DNA of 64,000 bases. It comes from Polaromonas sp. Its GTDB lineage: Bacteria > Pseudomonadota > Gammaproteobacteria > Burkholderiales > Burkholderiaceae_C. Shown here one piece after another: positions 44,201 to 53,500 of the stretch (position 1 is the stretch's first letter; every line of letters begins with the position of its first letter). The notes under the pieces are model-generated. The model made no database searches and was not told where the DNA came from. It saw nothing but the letters and a program-made list of their open reading frames with translations. The translations under genes and the position numbers were made by a program. The stretch spans positions 54,991 through 118,990 of the forward strand of contig NZ_JAQSDA010000008.1 in the NCBI RefSeq assembly GCF_029945685.1, given 5' to 3'.

Positions 44201-44635
44201 ATGTTCACGCCTTCGCAAGCCGACGTCCGTCGTTTTTTCTGCTCTGTTTATGCCAAAGCCCGCTCCGGGCAAGCGCTGGAAGCTATTGAAATCATAGCAA
44301 GTCAGTGGCTGGATGAGCACCCCGAGTACCACGCCGACTTTGCCGACGCCGATGCAGCGATGGAGAAGATGTACGACGTGGAAGGCGGCAGGACCAACCC
44401 CTTCCTGCACCTGTCCATGCACCTGTCGATCAGCGAACAGTGTTCGATTGATCAGCCGCGCGGCATCCGGCAGGCGGTTGAGCTGCTGACGGCGCGCCGC
44501 AATTCGTTGCACGACGCCCACCACGAGGCCATGGACTGCCTGGGCCAGATGGTCTGGGAAAGCCAACGCGCCGGGCGCCCGCCCGACGGCGACGCCTACC
44601 TTGCCTGTGTGCAGCGCCAGGCCACGAAAGATTAG
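44201..44635 (+). CDS. DUF1841 protein
   Basis: 144 residues. Family pattern: FTPSQADVRRFFCSVYAKARSG at the start, HPEYHADF, NPFLHLSMHLSISEQCSIDQPRGIRQA and HEAMDCLGQMVWESQRAG. The function is unknown. The segment SGQALEAIEIIASQW is encoded by element A copy 9, in the reverse frame. The family sequence seems to have the same length here, so this looks like replacement rather than insertion. Confidence 0.9.
   Translation: MFTPSQADVRRFFCSVYAKARSGQALEAIEIIASQWLDEHPEYHADFADADAAMEKMYDVEGGRTNPFLHLSMHLSISEQCSIDQPRGIRQAVELLTARRNSLHDAHHEAMDCLGQMVWESQRAGRPPDGDAYLACVQRQATKD
44246..44299 (-). repeat. dispersed element A, copy 9 (inside the DUF1841 gene, reverse frame)
   Basis: On the minus strand: TGCTATGATTTCAATAGCTT, CCAGCGCTTG, GCGGGCTTTGGC. 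Read by the gene it gives GQALEAIEIIAS, in the same frame as copy 5 (LQAQEAIKNIA). Confidence 0.65.
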
Positions 44636-44636
44636 C

Positions 44637-44727
44637 CCCCACGCTTGTCGCTTCGCGTACTGCGCTGCCCCCCGAGGGGGCCGCTGCGCCTGCGGGCCGG
44701 CGAAGCCGGACCCGCGGCCCCTGCTTG
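44637..44727 (+). repeat. dispersed element B, copy 3
   Basis: Starts 1 base after the DUF1841 stop: CCCCCACGCTTGTCGCTTCG, CTGCCCCCCGAGGGGGCC, GCTGCGCCTGCGGGCCGGCG, CGGACCCGCGGCCCCTGCTTG (given in parts). It contains the stems CCCCC/GGGGG and CCGGC/GCCGG and runs into the terminator. Confidence 0.85.
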
Positions 44728-44743
44728 AAAAGAGTAACCGACC

Positions 44744-44782
44744 CCACAAAAAAAAGCCGCTGGGTCAGCGGCTTTTTTTGTG
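44744..44782. terminator. bidirectional terminator between DUF1841 and the cytochrome c gene
   Basis: CCACAAAAAAAAGCCGCTG and CAGCGGCTTTTTTTGTGG pair around a GGT loop, with A and T tracts on both sides. It lies between convergent genes. Confidence 0.92.
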
Positions 44783-44794
44783 GAGCGGAGCGGT

Positions 44795-45460
44795 TTATCG
44801 GAACTTGCTCTGCGGAATGGTTTTCAGATCCCCTTCCACCGATGCCAGGTAGTTGGCCAGCTGCTTGAGCTCTGCATTGGTGTACTGCTTGGCCATGCCA
44901 GCCATGATGGCGTTGCCGCGGCCGACCTTGGGATTGTTCTCGACCTTGTAGGCCTTGAGCGCCACAAACAGGTAGTCGGCATGCTGGCCGCCGAGCTTGG
45001 GATAAGACGGGTCGATCGGCTTGCTGAAGTCGGCGCCGTGGCAGGATGCGCAATTGGCCTTGCCGAGCAGGGCAGCAACGGCGGGGCTTGGCGTTTTGGC
45101 GGTGCGCGCTGCGGCGGCTGCACCTTCGGTCACGCCATGCTGGGAGTAATAAGCTGCCAGGTCGGCGATGTCCTGGTCGTTCAGCGACTCGGCGATGCCG
45201 CGCATCGTGGGGTGTTTGCGCTCACCCTTCTTGTAGGCGTGCAGGGCCGAATCGATGTATTTGGCGCTCTGTCCGGAAATCATGGGAACCTTGTAGACCT
45301 CGGGAAAGCTGGCCTGGTAACCCTTGATGCCATGGCAGCCGATACACATGGCATTTTTGGTTTCGCCGGCCTTGACATCGCCCTTGATGTCCTGGGAATG
45401 GGCGGAAACCGTCACAAACGAGACAGCCAGGGCGAATAAGGTGGTGAACAGCTTGGTCAT
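44795..45460 (-). CDS. dihaem cytochrome c (c4-like)
   Basis: 221-residue periplasmic electron carrier. A signal peptide covers about 1-23 (LFALAVSFVTVSAHSQ). Haem sites are CIGCH at 39-43 and CASCH at 137-141, each with a later Met (VPMISG and IMAGMAK) as likely axial ligand. It would pass electrons towards a terminal oxidase; a link to the caa3-type oxidase here is only a suggestion. It is divergent from the MoxR gene. Confidence 0.93.
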   Translation of the reverse strand: MTKLFTTLFALAVSFVTVSAHSQDIKGDVKAGETKNAMCIGCHGIKGYQASFPEVYKVPMISGQSAKYIDSALHAYKKGERKHPTMRGIAESLNDQDIADLAAYYSQHGVTEGAAAAARTAKTPSPAVAALLGKANCASCHGADFSKPIDPSYPKLGGQHADYLFVALKAYKVENNPKVGRGNAIMAGMAKQYTNAELKQLANYLASVEGDLKTIPQSKFR

Positions 45461-45595
45461 TTTGCGCGCACAATCAGGTGAGAATTTGTTATAAAAAACA
45501 ACCGCTGATTATATCTGCGACCGCCGCGGCCCGGTTCTGCCCCGGCTTGATCACCGCAGATTCACCCCTCTTCCTGTTTACACCTCCTGCCCACC

Positions 45596-46438
45596 ATGAA
45601 ATTCCAAGGCTCCAAAAACTACGTCGCCACCCAGGACCTGATGCTCGCCGTCAATGCCTCCGCCACCCTGAAAAAGCCGCTGCTGGTCAAGGGCGAGCCC
45701 GGCACCGGCAAGACCATGCTGGCCGAGGAAGTGGCCGAAGCCCTGAAGTTGCCGCTGTTGCAGTGGCACATCAAGTCCACCACCAAGGCGCAGCAGGGCC
45801 TGTATGAATACGACGCGGTGTCGCGCCTGCGCGACTCGCAGCTCGGCGACGAGAAAGTCAAGGACATCCACAACTACATCATCAAGGGTGTGCTCTGGCA
45901 GGCCTTCACGGCCGACGAACCGGTGGCGCTGCTGATCGACGAGATCGACAAGGCCGACATTGAGTTCCCGAACGACCTGCTGCGCGAGATCGACCGCATG
46001 GAGTTCTACTGCTACGAGACGCGCGAGCTGATCAAGGCCAAACACCGGCCGCTGGTCTTCATCACCTCGAACAACGAAAAGGAACTGCCCGACGCCTTCT
46101 TGCGCCGCTGCTTCTTCCACTACATCAAGTTCCCCGATGCCGACACGATGAAACTCATCGTCGACGTGCACTTCCCCGGCCTCAAGAAGGAGCTGCTGGC
46201 CGCGGCCATGAAAACCTTTTACGACGTGCGCAACCTGCCCGGCCTGAAGAAAAAGCCGTCCACCAGCGAACTGCTGGACTGGCTCAAGCTGCTGGTGGCC
46301 GAAGACATTCCGCTGGAAGCGCTGCAAAGCAAGGAAGACAAGGTCGCCGTGCCGCCGCTGGTGGGCGCGCTGCTCAAGAACGAGCAGGACGTCACCCTGT
46401 TTGAAAAGCTGGTGTTCATGCAACGCCACAACCGCTAG
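45596..46438 (+). CDS. MoxR-family AAA+ ATPase
   Basis: 280 residues. Walker A is GEPGTGKT at 33-40, Walker B is ALLIDEIDKAD near 114-124, and sensor-1 ITSNNEKELPDAFLRRCFF follows with an Arg finger. MoxR ATPases act as chaperones, usually with a von Willebrand A protein coded next to them. Here a VWA gene is three genes downstream in the same direction, so the two probably form such a pair; the target is unknown. Confidence 0.93.
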   Translation: MKFQGSKNYVATQDLMLAVNASATLKKPLLVKGEPGTGKTMLAEEVAEALKLPLLQWHIKSTTKAQQGLYEYDAVSRLRDSQLGDEKVKDIHNYIIKGVLWQAFTADEPVALLIDEIDKADIEFPNDLLREIDRMEFYCYETRELIKAKHRPLVFITSNNEKELPDAFLRRCFFHYIKFPDADTMKLIVDVHFPGLKKELLAAAMKTFYDVRNLPGLKKKPSTSELLDWLKLLVAEDIPLEALQSKEDKVAVPPLVGALLKNEQDVTLFEKLVFMQRHNR

Positions 46439-46446
46439 GTCCGGCC

Positions 46447-46686
46447 ATGGCAAGCGACAACCGCAATCTCCTGATCGAAGGTCTGTCCGACGCCGTCGGT
46501 TTTGTCGGCGGCGCCCTGCTCGGCTTCTGGCTGGGCCGGCTCTTCGGCCTGGACATTTTTGCAGCGGGTTACGGCAACAGCGCCATCGGCGGCATCGTGC
46601 TGGTCGGCCTGGGCGGCGGTCTGGGCCTGCAGATCGCGCGGCGCTGGCGCCGTGCGCAGGCAAAAAAACAGGGCAAAGACACATGA
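46447..46686 (+). CDS. small membrane protein in the MoxR cluster
   Basis: 79 residues with two Gly/Leu-rich hydrophobic segments (about 15-38 and 44-60) and a basic C-terminal end (RRWRRAQAKKQGKDT). It begins 8 bases after the MoxR stop and overlaps the GNAT start (ATGA), so it is in the same operon. I know of no function. It could anchor the ATPase complex to the membrane, but nothing in the sequence shows this. Confidence 0.75.
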   Translation: MASDNRNLLIEGLSDAVGFVGGALLGFWLGRLFGLDIFAAGYGNSAIGGIVLVGLGGGLGLQIARRWRRAQAKKQGKDT

Positions 46687-47288
46687 GTTTTGTGCAAGCC
46701 GTCATTCTTTCCGGGCGTGGTGTGGAGCTGGTGCCGCTGGCTCTCGACCATGAAGCCGGCCTGCGCGCCGCGGCCGCCGACGGTGAACTGTGGAAGCTGC
46801 GTGTCACCTCGGTGCCGGAGCCGGAGCAGACCACCACCTACATCGAAGACGCCCTCAAGGGCCGCGAGGCCGGCCATCGCTTCGCCTTCGCCGTGCGCGA
46901 AGCCGCCAGCGGCACGGTGCTGGGCAGCAGCAGCTACCACGACATCCTGCCGGCCGTGAAACGCGTGGAGATCGGCTACACCTGGTACGCTGCGCGCTGC
47001 CAGCGCACCCACGTCAACACCACCTGCAAGCTGCTGATGCTCACGCACGCGTTTGAAACCCTGGGTTGCAACGTTGTCGGCTGGCGCACCGACAATTTCA
47101 ACTTCGCCTCGCAGCGCGCCATCGAACGCCTGGGCGCCAAAAAAGACGGCGTGATCCGCGGCCACGCCTTGCGGCGCGACGGCACGATTCGCGACACGGT
47201 GATGTACAGCCTCCGCTCCGGCGAGTGGCCGGAAGTCAAGGCGCAGCTGATGTACCTGCTGGATAAACCACGCGCGCCTCAAGGCTGA
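46683..47288 (+). CDS. GNAT family N-acetyltransferase
   Basis: 201 residues of the RimJ/RimL type. It has VLGSSSYHDILPAVKRVEIGYTW, then HVNTTCKLLMLTHAFETLGCNVVGWRTDNFNFASQRAIERLGAKKDGVIRGH (shown in parts), the acetyl-CoA and substrate region of RimJ-like enzymes. The target amine is unknown. It sits between the membrane protein and the VWA gene (13-base gap), so its role may be tied to the MoxR-VWA system. Confidence 0.9.
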   Translation: MSFVQAVILSGRGVELVPLALDHEAGLRAAAADGELWKLRVTSVPEPEQTTTYIEDALKGREAGHRFAFAVREAASGTVLGSSSYHDILPAVKRVEIGYTWYAARCQRTHVNTTCKLLMLTHAFETLGCNVVGWRTDNFNFASQRAIERLGAKKDGVIRGHALRRDGTIRDTVMYSLRSGEWPEVKAQLMYLLDKPRAPQG

Positions 47289-47301
47289 AAGGAGTCCTGC
47301 C

Positions 47302-48519
47302 ATGTTGATCGACTTCTTCTACACCCTGCGTTCGGCCAAGCTGCCGGTTTCGGTCAAGGAATACCTGATGCTGCTGGAAGCCCTGCAGGCCGGCGTGGTC
47401 GGGCCCAACAGCGGCCAGGGGGAGGACGGCGAGATCGGGGAAGGCGCGTACAAAATCGACGACTTCTATTACCTCGCCCGCACCGTGCTGGTCAAGGACG
47501 AAAAACACTACGACAAGTTCGACCGCGCTTTTGCGGCCTACTTCAAGGGTGTGGAGATGATTGCCGACTTCACGAAAGACATTCCGCTGGAGTGGTTGCG
47601 CAAAAACCTCGAACTCAACCTGAGCCCTGAAGAAAAGGCCGCCATCGAGAAGATGGGCTGGGACGAACTCATGGAAACGCTGAAAAAGCGTTTCGAGGAA
47701 CAGAAGGAACGCCACGAAGGCGGCAGCAAGTGGATAGGCACGGGCGGCACCTCGCCGTTTGGCGCCAACGGCTTCAACCCGCAGGGCATACGCATCGGCC
47801 AGGAGAAAAGCCGCAACAAGAGTGCGGTGAAGGTGTGGGACCAGCGCGCCTACAAGGACTACGACGACACGCAGGAACTGGGCACCCGCAACATCAAGGT
47901 CGCGCTGCGCCGCCTGCGCAAGTTCGCGCGCGAGGGCCATGTCGAGGAACTCGACCTCGACGACACCATCCGCTCCACCGCCGCCAACGCCGGCTGGCTG
48001 GACATCAAGATGGTGCCCGAGCGCCACAACAACGTGAAGGTGCTGCTGCTGATGGACGTGGGCGGCACCATGGACGAACACATCAGCCGCGTCGAGGAGC
48101 TGTTCTCGGCCACCAAGACCGAGTTCAAGCACATCGAGTTCTACTACTTCCACAACTGCGTCTACGACTTCATGTGGAAGAACAACCGGCGCCGCTTCAG
48201 CGAGAAGTTCGCCACCTGGGACATCATCCGCAAGTACAACAAGGACTACAAGCTGATCTTTGTGGGCGACGCGACCATGAGCCCTTACGAAATATTACAA
48301 CCGGGTGGCAGTGTCGAATACAACAACGAGGAAGCCGGTGCCGAGTGGATGCAGCGGCTGACCAACGCCTTCCCGAAATTCGTCTGGATCAACCCCGAGC
48401 CGCAAGGCGTCTGGCAGTACCGCCAGAGCATCAGCGTGATCCAGCAGTTGGTAAACCAGCGCATGTACCCCCTCACCATCAAAGGCCTTGAAGAGGCCAT
48501 GCGCCTGCTGTCCAAGTAA
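47302..48519 (+). CDS. VWA domain protein (CoxE-like), partner of MoxR
   Basis: 405 residues. The N-terminal region is helical and acidic (about 1-150), followed by a linker with GANGFNPQGIRIGQEKSRNKSAVKVWDQR and a C-terminal von Willebrand A domain (about 235-405). The MIDAS motif reads LLLMDVGGTMDEHI at about 250, a deviation from DxSxS (D-V-G-G-T), as in other CoxE-type proteins. It is preceded by AAAGGAG. It is probably a MoxR client-recognition factor. Confidence 0.9.
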   Translation: MLIDFFYTLRSAKLPVSVKEYLMLLEALQAGVVGPNSGQGEDGEIGEGAYKIDDFYYLARTVLVKDEKHYDKFDRAFAAYFKGVEMIADFTKDIPLEWLRKNLELNLSPEEKAAIEKMGWDELMETLKKRFEEQKERHEGGSKWIGTGGTSPFGANGFNPQGIRIGQEKSRNKSAVKVWDQRAYKDYDDTQELGTRNIKVALRRLRKFAREGHVEELDLDDTIRSTAANAGWLDIKMVPERHNNVKVLLLMDVGGTMDEHISRVEELFSATKTEFKHIEFYYFHNCVYDFMWKNNRRRFSEKFATWDIIRKYNKDYKLIFVGDATMSPYEILQPGGSVEYNNEEAGAEWMQRLTNAFPKFVWINPEPQGVWQYRQSISVIQQLVNQRMYPLTIKGLEEAMRLLSK

Positions 48520-48528
48520 ACTGGGCAT

Positions 48529-50511
48529 GTGCCCCACCCCAGTTTCTGCCGCACGTACCGGGCGCCAGCCCGGTTCCTGATCGCCGCGCCTCTCGCCTCG
48601 CTTCTCCTTGTCCTGGCCACGGCCGCCGCAGCGCAGCCGGCTGCGGCCGTGCCATCGGCACCGCCGATGGAAGTCAACACCTCGCCCGCGTCGGGCGTGA
48701 CGCAAACCGCACCCGCCCCCGCCGCCCCGCCTGCCAGCGTGGCCCCGCCGCCCACCCCGGCAGGCTCGGTCGGGCCGACGCAGGCGCAGACCGAGGTCAC
48801 CGCCTTCGACATCCAGGTACGCGCGCCCGACGGCGTGCGTGAGCTGCTCGAGCGCCACCTCGAACTGCAGCGCTACCGCGCAGTGACCGACCTCGACGAT
48901 GCCGAGCTGGCCCGTCTGATCGTGCTGGCCGAGCGCAATGTGCGCAACCTGGTGGGCACGCTCGGTTACTTCAGCCCCGAGATCCGCATCACGCAGGAAG
49001 GGGCCGCCGCGCAGCACCCCATCATTGCGATTGCCGTGACGCCCGGCGAACTCACCCGCGTCCAGGACGTGGCCATCGATTTCACCGGCGACATCGCCAC
49101 CTCGCCCGACACCGACGCAGTGGCGCAGCGCGAGGAAATCCGCAGCGACTGGCGGCTGCCCGCCGGCCAGCGCTTCACCCAGGACAACTGGGACAGCGCC
49201 AAAACCCAGGCCCTGCGCGGCTTGGTGGCCAGGCGCTACCCGGCAGGCCGGCTGGCCGACAGCCTGGCCGACATCGACCCCGCCACCCAGAGCGCAAACC
49301 TGTCGCTGCGGCTGGATTCCGGACCGCTGTACCGGCTGGGTCCCATGCAGGTCAGCGGCATGCAGCGCTACGACCCGCTGCTGGTGCCGCGGCTGGCGCG
49401 CCTGCCGCCCGGCGCGGTGTACGACCAGAACCGGCTGGTCGAAGCCCAGCAGCGCCTGGCTGCCAGCGGTTACTTTGATTCGGCCGCCATTTTTGTCGAC
49501 CCCGACAGCGACCCGGCGGCCGCGCCGGTGCAGGTGCAGGTGCGCGAGGCCGCACTGCAGAAAGTGGTGCTGGGCGTGGGCATCACCACCGACAGCGGGC
49601 CGCGCGCGTCGGTGGAACACACCCACCACCGCGTGCCCGGCATCGGCTGGCGTGCGGTCACCAAGCTGCAGCTCGAACGCAAGTCACCGTTTGCGCAGAC
49701 CGAATGGACCGCCATCCCCGATGACGGCGGCTGGCGCTGGGGCGCGCTCGGCCGGGTCGAACGCCTGGACGACGACGAGCTGGTCACCCGCGCGCAGCGC
49801 CTGCGTTTTGGCCGCTCGCAGGCCGGCGACCGCATCGACCGCAACCTCTACCTGCAGTACGACCGCGCCAGCGTGCAGACCAAACGGGCGACCGCCCTGA
49901 CCGACAGCGACGTCGGCGACGGCTCGGCCCTGAGCGCCAACTACGTCTGGACCGGCCGCTATTTCGACAGCCTGCCTTTTCCCAGCAAGGGTTACGGGGT
50001 GGGCTTTGAGCTCGGCGGCGGCGTGACGCTGGGCAATGAACGCAAGCCTTTCCTGCGAACCACCGGGCGCTGGCTGGGCGTGAAGTCGCTGACCAGTGGC
50101 CGGCTCGCCCTGCGCGCCGAAGCCGGCGCGGTGGTGGCTGCGAATTCGGCACGCATTCCCGCCACACAGCTTTTTCGCACGGGCGGCGACAACACCGTAC
50201 GCGGTTACGGCTACCGCGACATCGGTGTCGAGCGCGCCAGCGGCGTGACCGCGCCGGGCCGCTACCTGGCCGTCGGCAGCGTGGAGTGGCAACGGCCGAT
50301 ACGGCGCAACGGCCTGCCCACCGAATGGGAACACACGCTGTTTGTCGACGCCGGCTCGGTCGCCGAAACGCCGAAAGAGCTGAAGGCCAGGGTCGGTGTC
50401 GGCACCGGCGTGCGCTGGCGCAGCCCGATCGGTCCGCTGCAGATTGACCTGGCCTATGGCCTGACCCCCAAAAAACTGCGGCTGCACATGAGTGTGGGTT
50501 TTGTTTTCTGA
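48529..50511 (+). CDS. tamA: autotransporter assembly complex outer-membrane protein TamA
   Basis: 660 residues. A signal peptide (to about AAAAQ, residue 36), an Ala/Pro-rich linker (about 37-85), POTRA-type repeats (about 90-340) and a C-terminal 16-strand Omp85 barrel (about 350-660), ending MSVGFVF with a final Phe. The RGYGYRDIG motif (TVRGYGYRDIG) of the L6 loop is present. With TamB it inserts outer-membrane proteins. It starts at GTG, close after the VWA gene, and overlaps tamB by one base (TGATG). Confidence 0.93.
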   Translation: MPHPSFCRTYRAPARFLIAAPLASLLLVLATAAAAQPAAAVPSAPPMEVNTSPASGVTQTAPAPAAPPASVAPPPTPAGSVGPTQAQTEVTAFDIQVRAPDGVRELLERHLELQRYRAVTDLDDAELARLIVLAERNVRNLVGTLGYFSPEIRITQEGAAAQHPIIAIAVTPGELTRVQDVAIDFTGDIATSPDTDAVAQREEIRSDWRLPAGQRFTQDNWDSAKTQALRGLVARRYPAGRLADSLADIDPATQSANLSLRLDSGPLYRLGPMQVSGMQRYDPLLVPRLARLPPGAVYDQNRLVEAQQRLAASGYFDSAAIFVDPDSDPAAAPVQVQVREAALQKVVLGVGITTDSGPRASVEHTHHRVPGIGWRAVTKLQLERKSPFAQTEWTAIPDDGGWRWGALGRVERLDDDELVTRAQRLRFGRSQAGDRIDRNLYLQYDRASVQTKRATALTDSDVGDGSALSANYVWTGRYFDSLPFPSKGYGVGFELGGGVTLGNERKPFLRTTGRWLGVKSLTSGRLALRAEAGAVVAANSARIPATQLFRTGGDNTVRGYGYRDIGVERASGVTAPGRYLAVGSVEWQRPIRRNGLPTEWEHTLFVDAGSVAETPKELKARVGVGTGVRWRSPIGPLQIDLAYGLTPKKLRLHMSVGFVF

Positions 50512-53500
50512 TGCTCATGCCCGACACCGCTCCCCGCAACGCCCCCGCAAGCGCGGCACCACCGCCACGGCGCCGCTGGCGTAAGGCGCTGGCCGCGACA
50601 TGCGGCGCCCTGGTGCTGGCGCTGCTGCTGGCCCTGGCGGGCCTCTGGGTGTGGTCGGGCACCGAAGGCTCGCTGGCCAGCGCAATGCGCTGGGCCGCCG
50701 TCTCGCAGCCGCTCAGCGCCGAAGGCGTGAGCGGCTCGCTGCGCGCCGGCGGCCAAGTGCAGACATTGCGCTGGCAGCAAGAGCGCCTGCAACTCGTCGC
50801 CAGCGATGTCCAGCTGCGCTGGCACCCGCTGTCGCTGCTGACCGGCACCCTCCGGCTCGAGCGCCTCGCCGCAGCCAGCCTGACGGTGGACGACCAGCGC
50901 CCGCCGGCTGAAGCCGCCGCCGCTCCGCCGGCCTCGGTGGCGCTGCCCTTTCGCCTCACGCTGGAGGAACTGGCCATCGACCAACTGGTGTGGCTGGGCC
51001 CGCCCGCGCTGGAAGCCAAAGCCATTCGCGCGCGTTATGCCTTTGATGGCGTGCACCACCGGGTCGAGCTGGCGAATGCACTCATCGCCGACGGGCGTTA
51101 CAGCGGCCGCGCCAGTCTGCTGGCCACCGGCGCACTGACGCTGGACGCTGCCATGTCGGGCGTGCTGGAAGTCGCCGTGCCCGGCAGCGCGGCCCACGTG
51201 CCACTGGCGTTTCAGGCCACCGCCCAAGGCCCGCTGGCTGACTTGCAGGCCAGCGGCGCACTCCAGCAGGTCGGTACACCCGCCCGCCCCGGCACCACGC
51301 CGCAGGCCAGCGCCACCGCGCGCATCACGCCCTGGGCCGCGCAGCCCCTGCCGCAGGCCGATGCCAGCTTTGTCGCACTCGACCTCGCCAGCCTCTGGCC
51401 GGGCGCACCGCAGACCGGGCTCAGCGGCAGCCTCAGCGTGCGGCCCGACAGCCGCCGCAGCGACGCCTGGCAGCTGCAGACCGACGTCAAGAACAGCCTG
51501 CCCGGCCCCTGGGACCAGCAGCGCCTGCCTCTGGACAAGCTGCAGGCCGAGGGCGAGTGGCGCGGCGGCGTGGCCATGGTGCGCAGCCTGCAGGCCCGGC
51601 TGGCCGGCGGCGAGATCACGGCCAGCGGCCAGTGGTCGCAGGCGGCGCCTGCCACCGCCTCCCCCACAACACCCTCGGCGCCTGCTGCTGCCGGCGCGCA
51701 GGACTGGCAGGTGCAGGCCACGCTGAAAAACATCAACCCCGCCGCGCTGCACACCCAACTGGCGGCACTGCCGGTGGACGGGCGCGCCGACGTCAAGGGG
51801 CAGGCGGGCGCCATCGAATTTGATGCCGCCGTTGCAGCCAGCGGCAAAACCGCCGCCCCGCCCGCCCGTTCCGTCCGTTCTGCCCGTTCCGCCAACAGCC
51901 CATGGGCCGCCTTGCGCCTGCGCGATGCAAGCGCCACCGGCCGCTGGGCGGGCGACACACTGACGCTGTCCAAACTGCGGCTGCGCACCGACGACGCCGA
52001 ACTGGCCGGCGCGCTGCAAGTGCAGCCCGCCGCCCGCAGCGGCAAGGGCCGGCTGGAGCTGACCGCGCCCGGCCTGGCCGCCCAGGTACAGGGTGAACTG
52101 CAGGCCACGCGCGGCGCCGGCAAGCTCAGCCTGCGCGGCCGCGACGCGGCCCAGGCCCTGCGCTGGCTGCAGCGCCTGCCCGGCGCACCGGCCGCCCTGC
52201 AACAGGCCTCGGCCAGCGGCAGCGCCGAACTCCAGCTCGGCTGGCAAGGCGGCTGGCGCGACCCGGCGCTGCAGGCCAGTCTGAGCCTGCCCGCGCTGGA
52301 CTGGCGCAGCAGCGCTACCCCTGCCAACACCTCCACCACCACAAGCGCCGCAGCCCCTGCCGGCGTGCTGCAGTTCCGCGCTGTCCAGGCCACGCTGTCC
52401 GGCCGCCTGAGCCAGGCCGAGCTCAAGCTCCAGGGCCGGCTGGAACAACAGCAGCGCCGCTACGCCCTGCAACTGGCCGCCAGCGGTAGCCGCAGCGGCC
52501 CGGCCCCGGCCAGCTTTGCCGCATGGACCACCGCGCCGTGGCAGGCCCTGGTGCAGCAACTGCAGCTGTCGGTCGAAGACCCGGCCCTGGGCGCCGGCGC
52601 CTGGCGCCTGGCCACCCAAAAGGCGGTGCCGCTGAAGTGGACGCCAACATCGGCCGGCAGCGCGCTGGAAGCCGGCGCCGGCCAGGCCCTGCTGAGCGCC
52701 CCCGCACGGTCGGCTGCAGCCGGCCCCCCTCCACAAGCCACCCTGGCCTGGCAGCCGGTGCGCTGGCGCGCCGGCGAGTTGCTTACCGCCGGCACACTCA
52801 CCGGTTTGCCGCTGGCCTGGCTGGAGCTTGTCGCCGGCCCGCAACTGGCGGGCGCTGGCCTGGCCGGTGACCTGGTGTTCGACGGCCAGTGGGACGCGGC
52901 GCTGGGTAACACCCTGCGCCTGAAGGCCAGCCTGGCGCGCAGCCGCGGCGACATCATGGTGCAGGCCGAAACCGCGCAAGGCAGCGCCACACGGGTCGCC
53001 GCCGGAGTGAAGGAGGCGCGCCTGACACTGGAAAGCAACGGCGACGCCCTCACCCTGGGCCTGCGCTGGGACAGCGAGCGCGCCGGCAACGCCGACGGCC
53101 AGCTCACCACGCGGCTGGCTAAAAGCGGTTCCGGTTGGGGCTGGCCGGCCGACGCGCCGCTGAACGGCCGTCTGCGCGCGCAACTGCCGCGCATCGGCGT
53201 GTGGTCGGTTCTGGCGCCACCGGGCTGGCGGCTGCGCGGCTCGCTGGCCGCCAATGTGGCCCTCAGCGGCAACCGCGCCGCGCCGCAACTGGCCGGCACC
53301 TTGCAGGCCGACGACCTCGCACTGCGCTCGGTGGTGGACGGCATCGAGTTCGGCAAGGGCACGCTGCGCGCCACGCTGGACGGCACCCGCATGCGCATCA
53401 GCGAGTTCACCCTGCAGGGCGCCGGCGGCCAGGGCACGGGCGGTCTGCTGCGCGCGCAGGGCGAAGCCGGCTGGATCAATGGCAAGCCCGAGGTGCGGCT

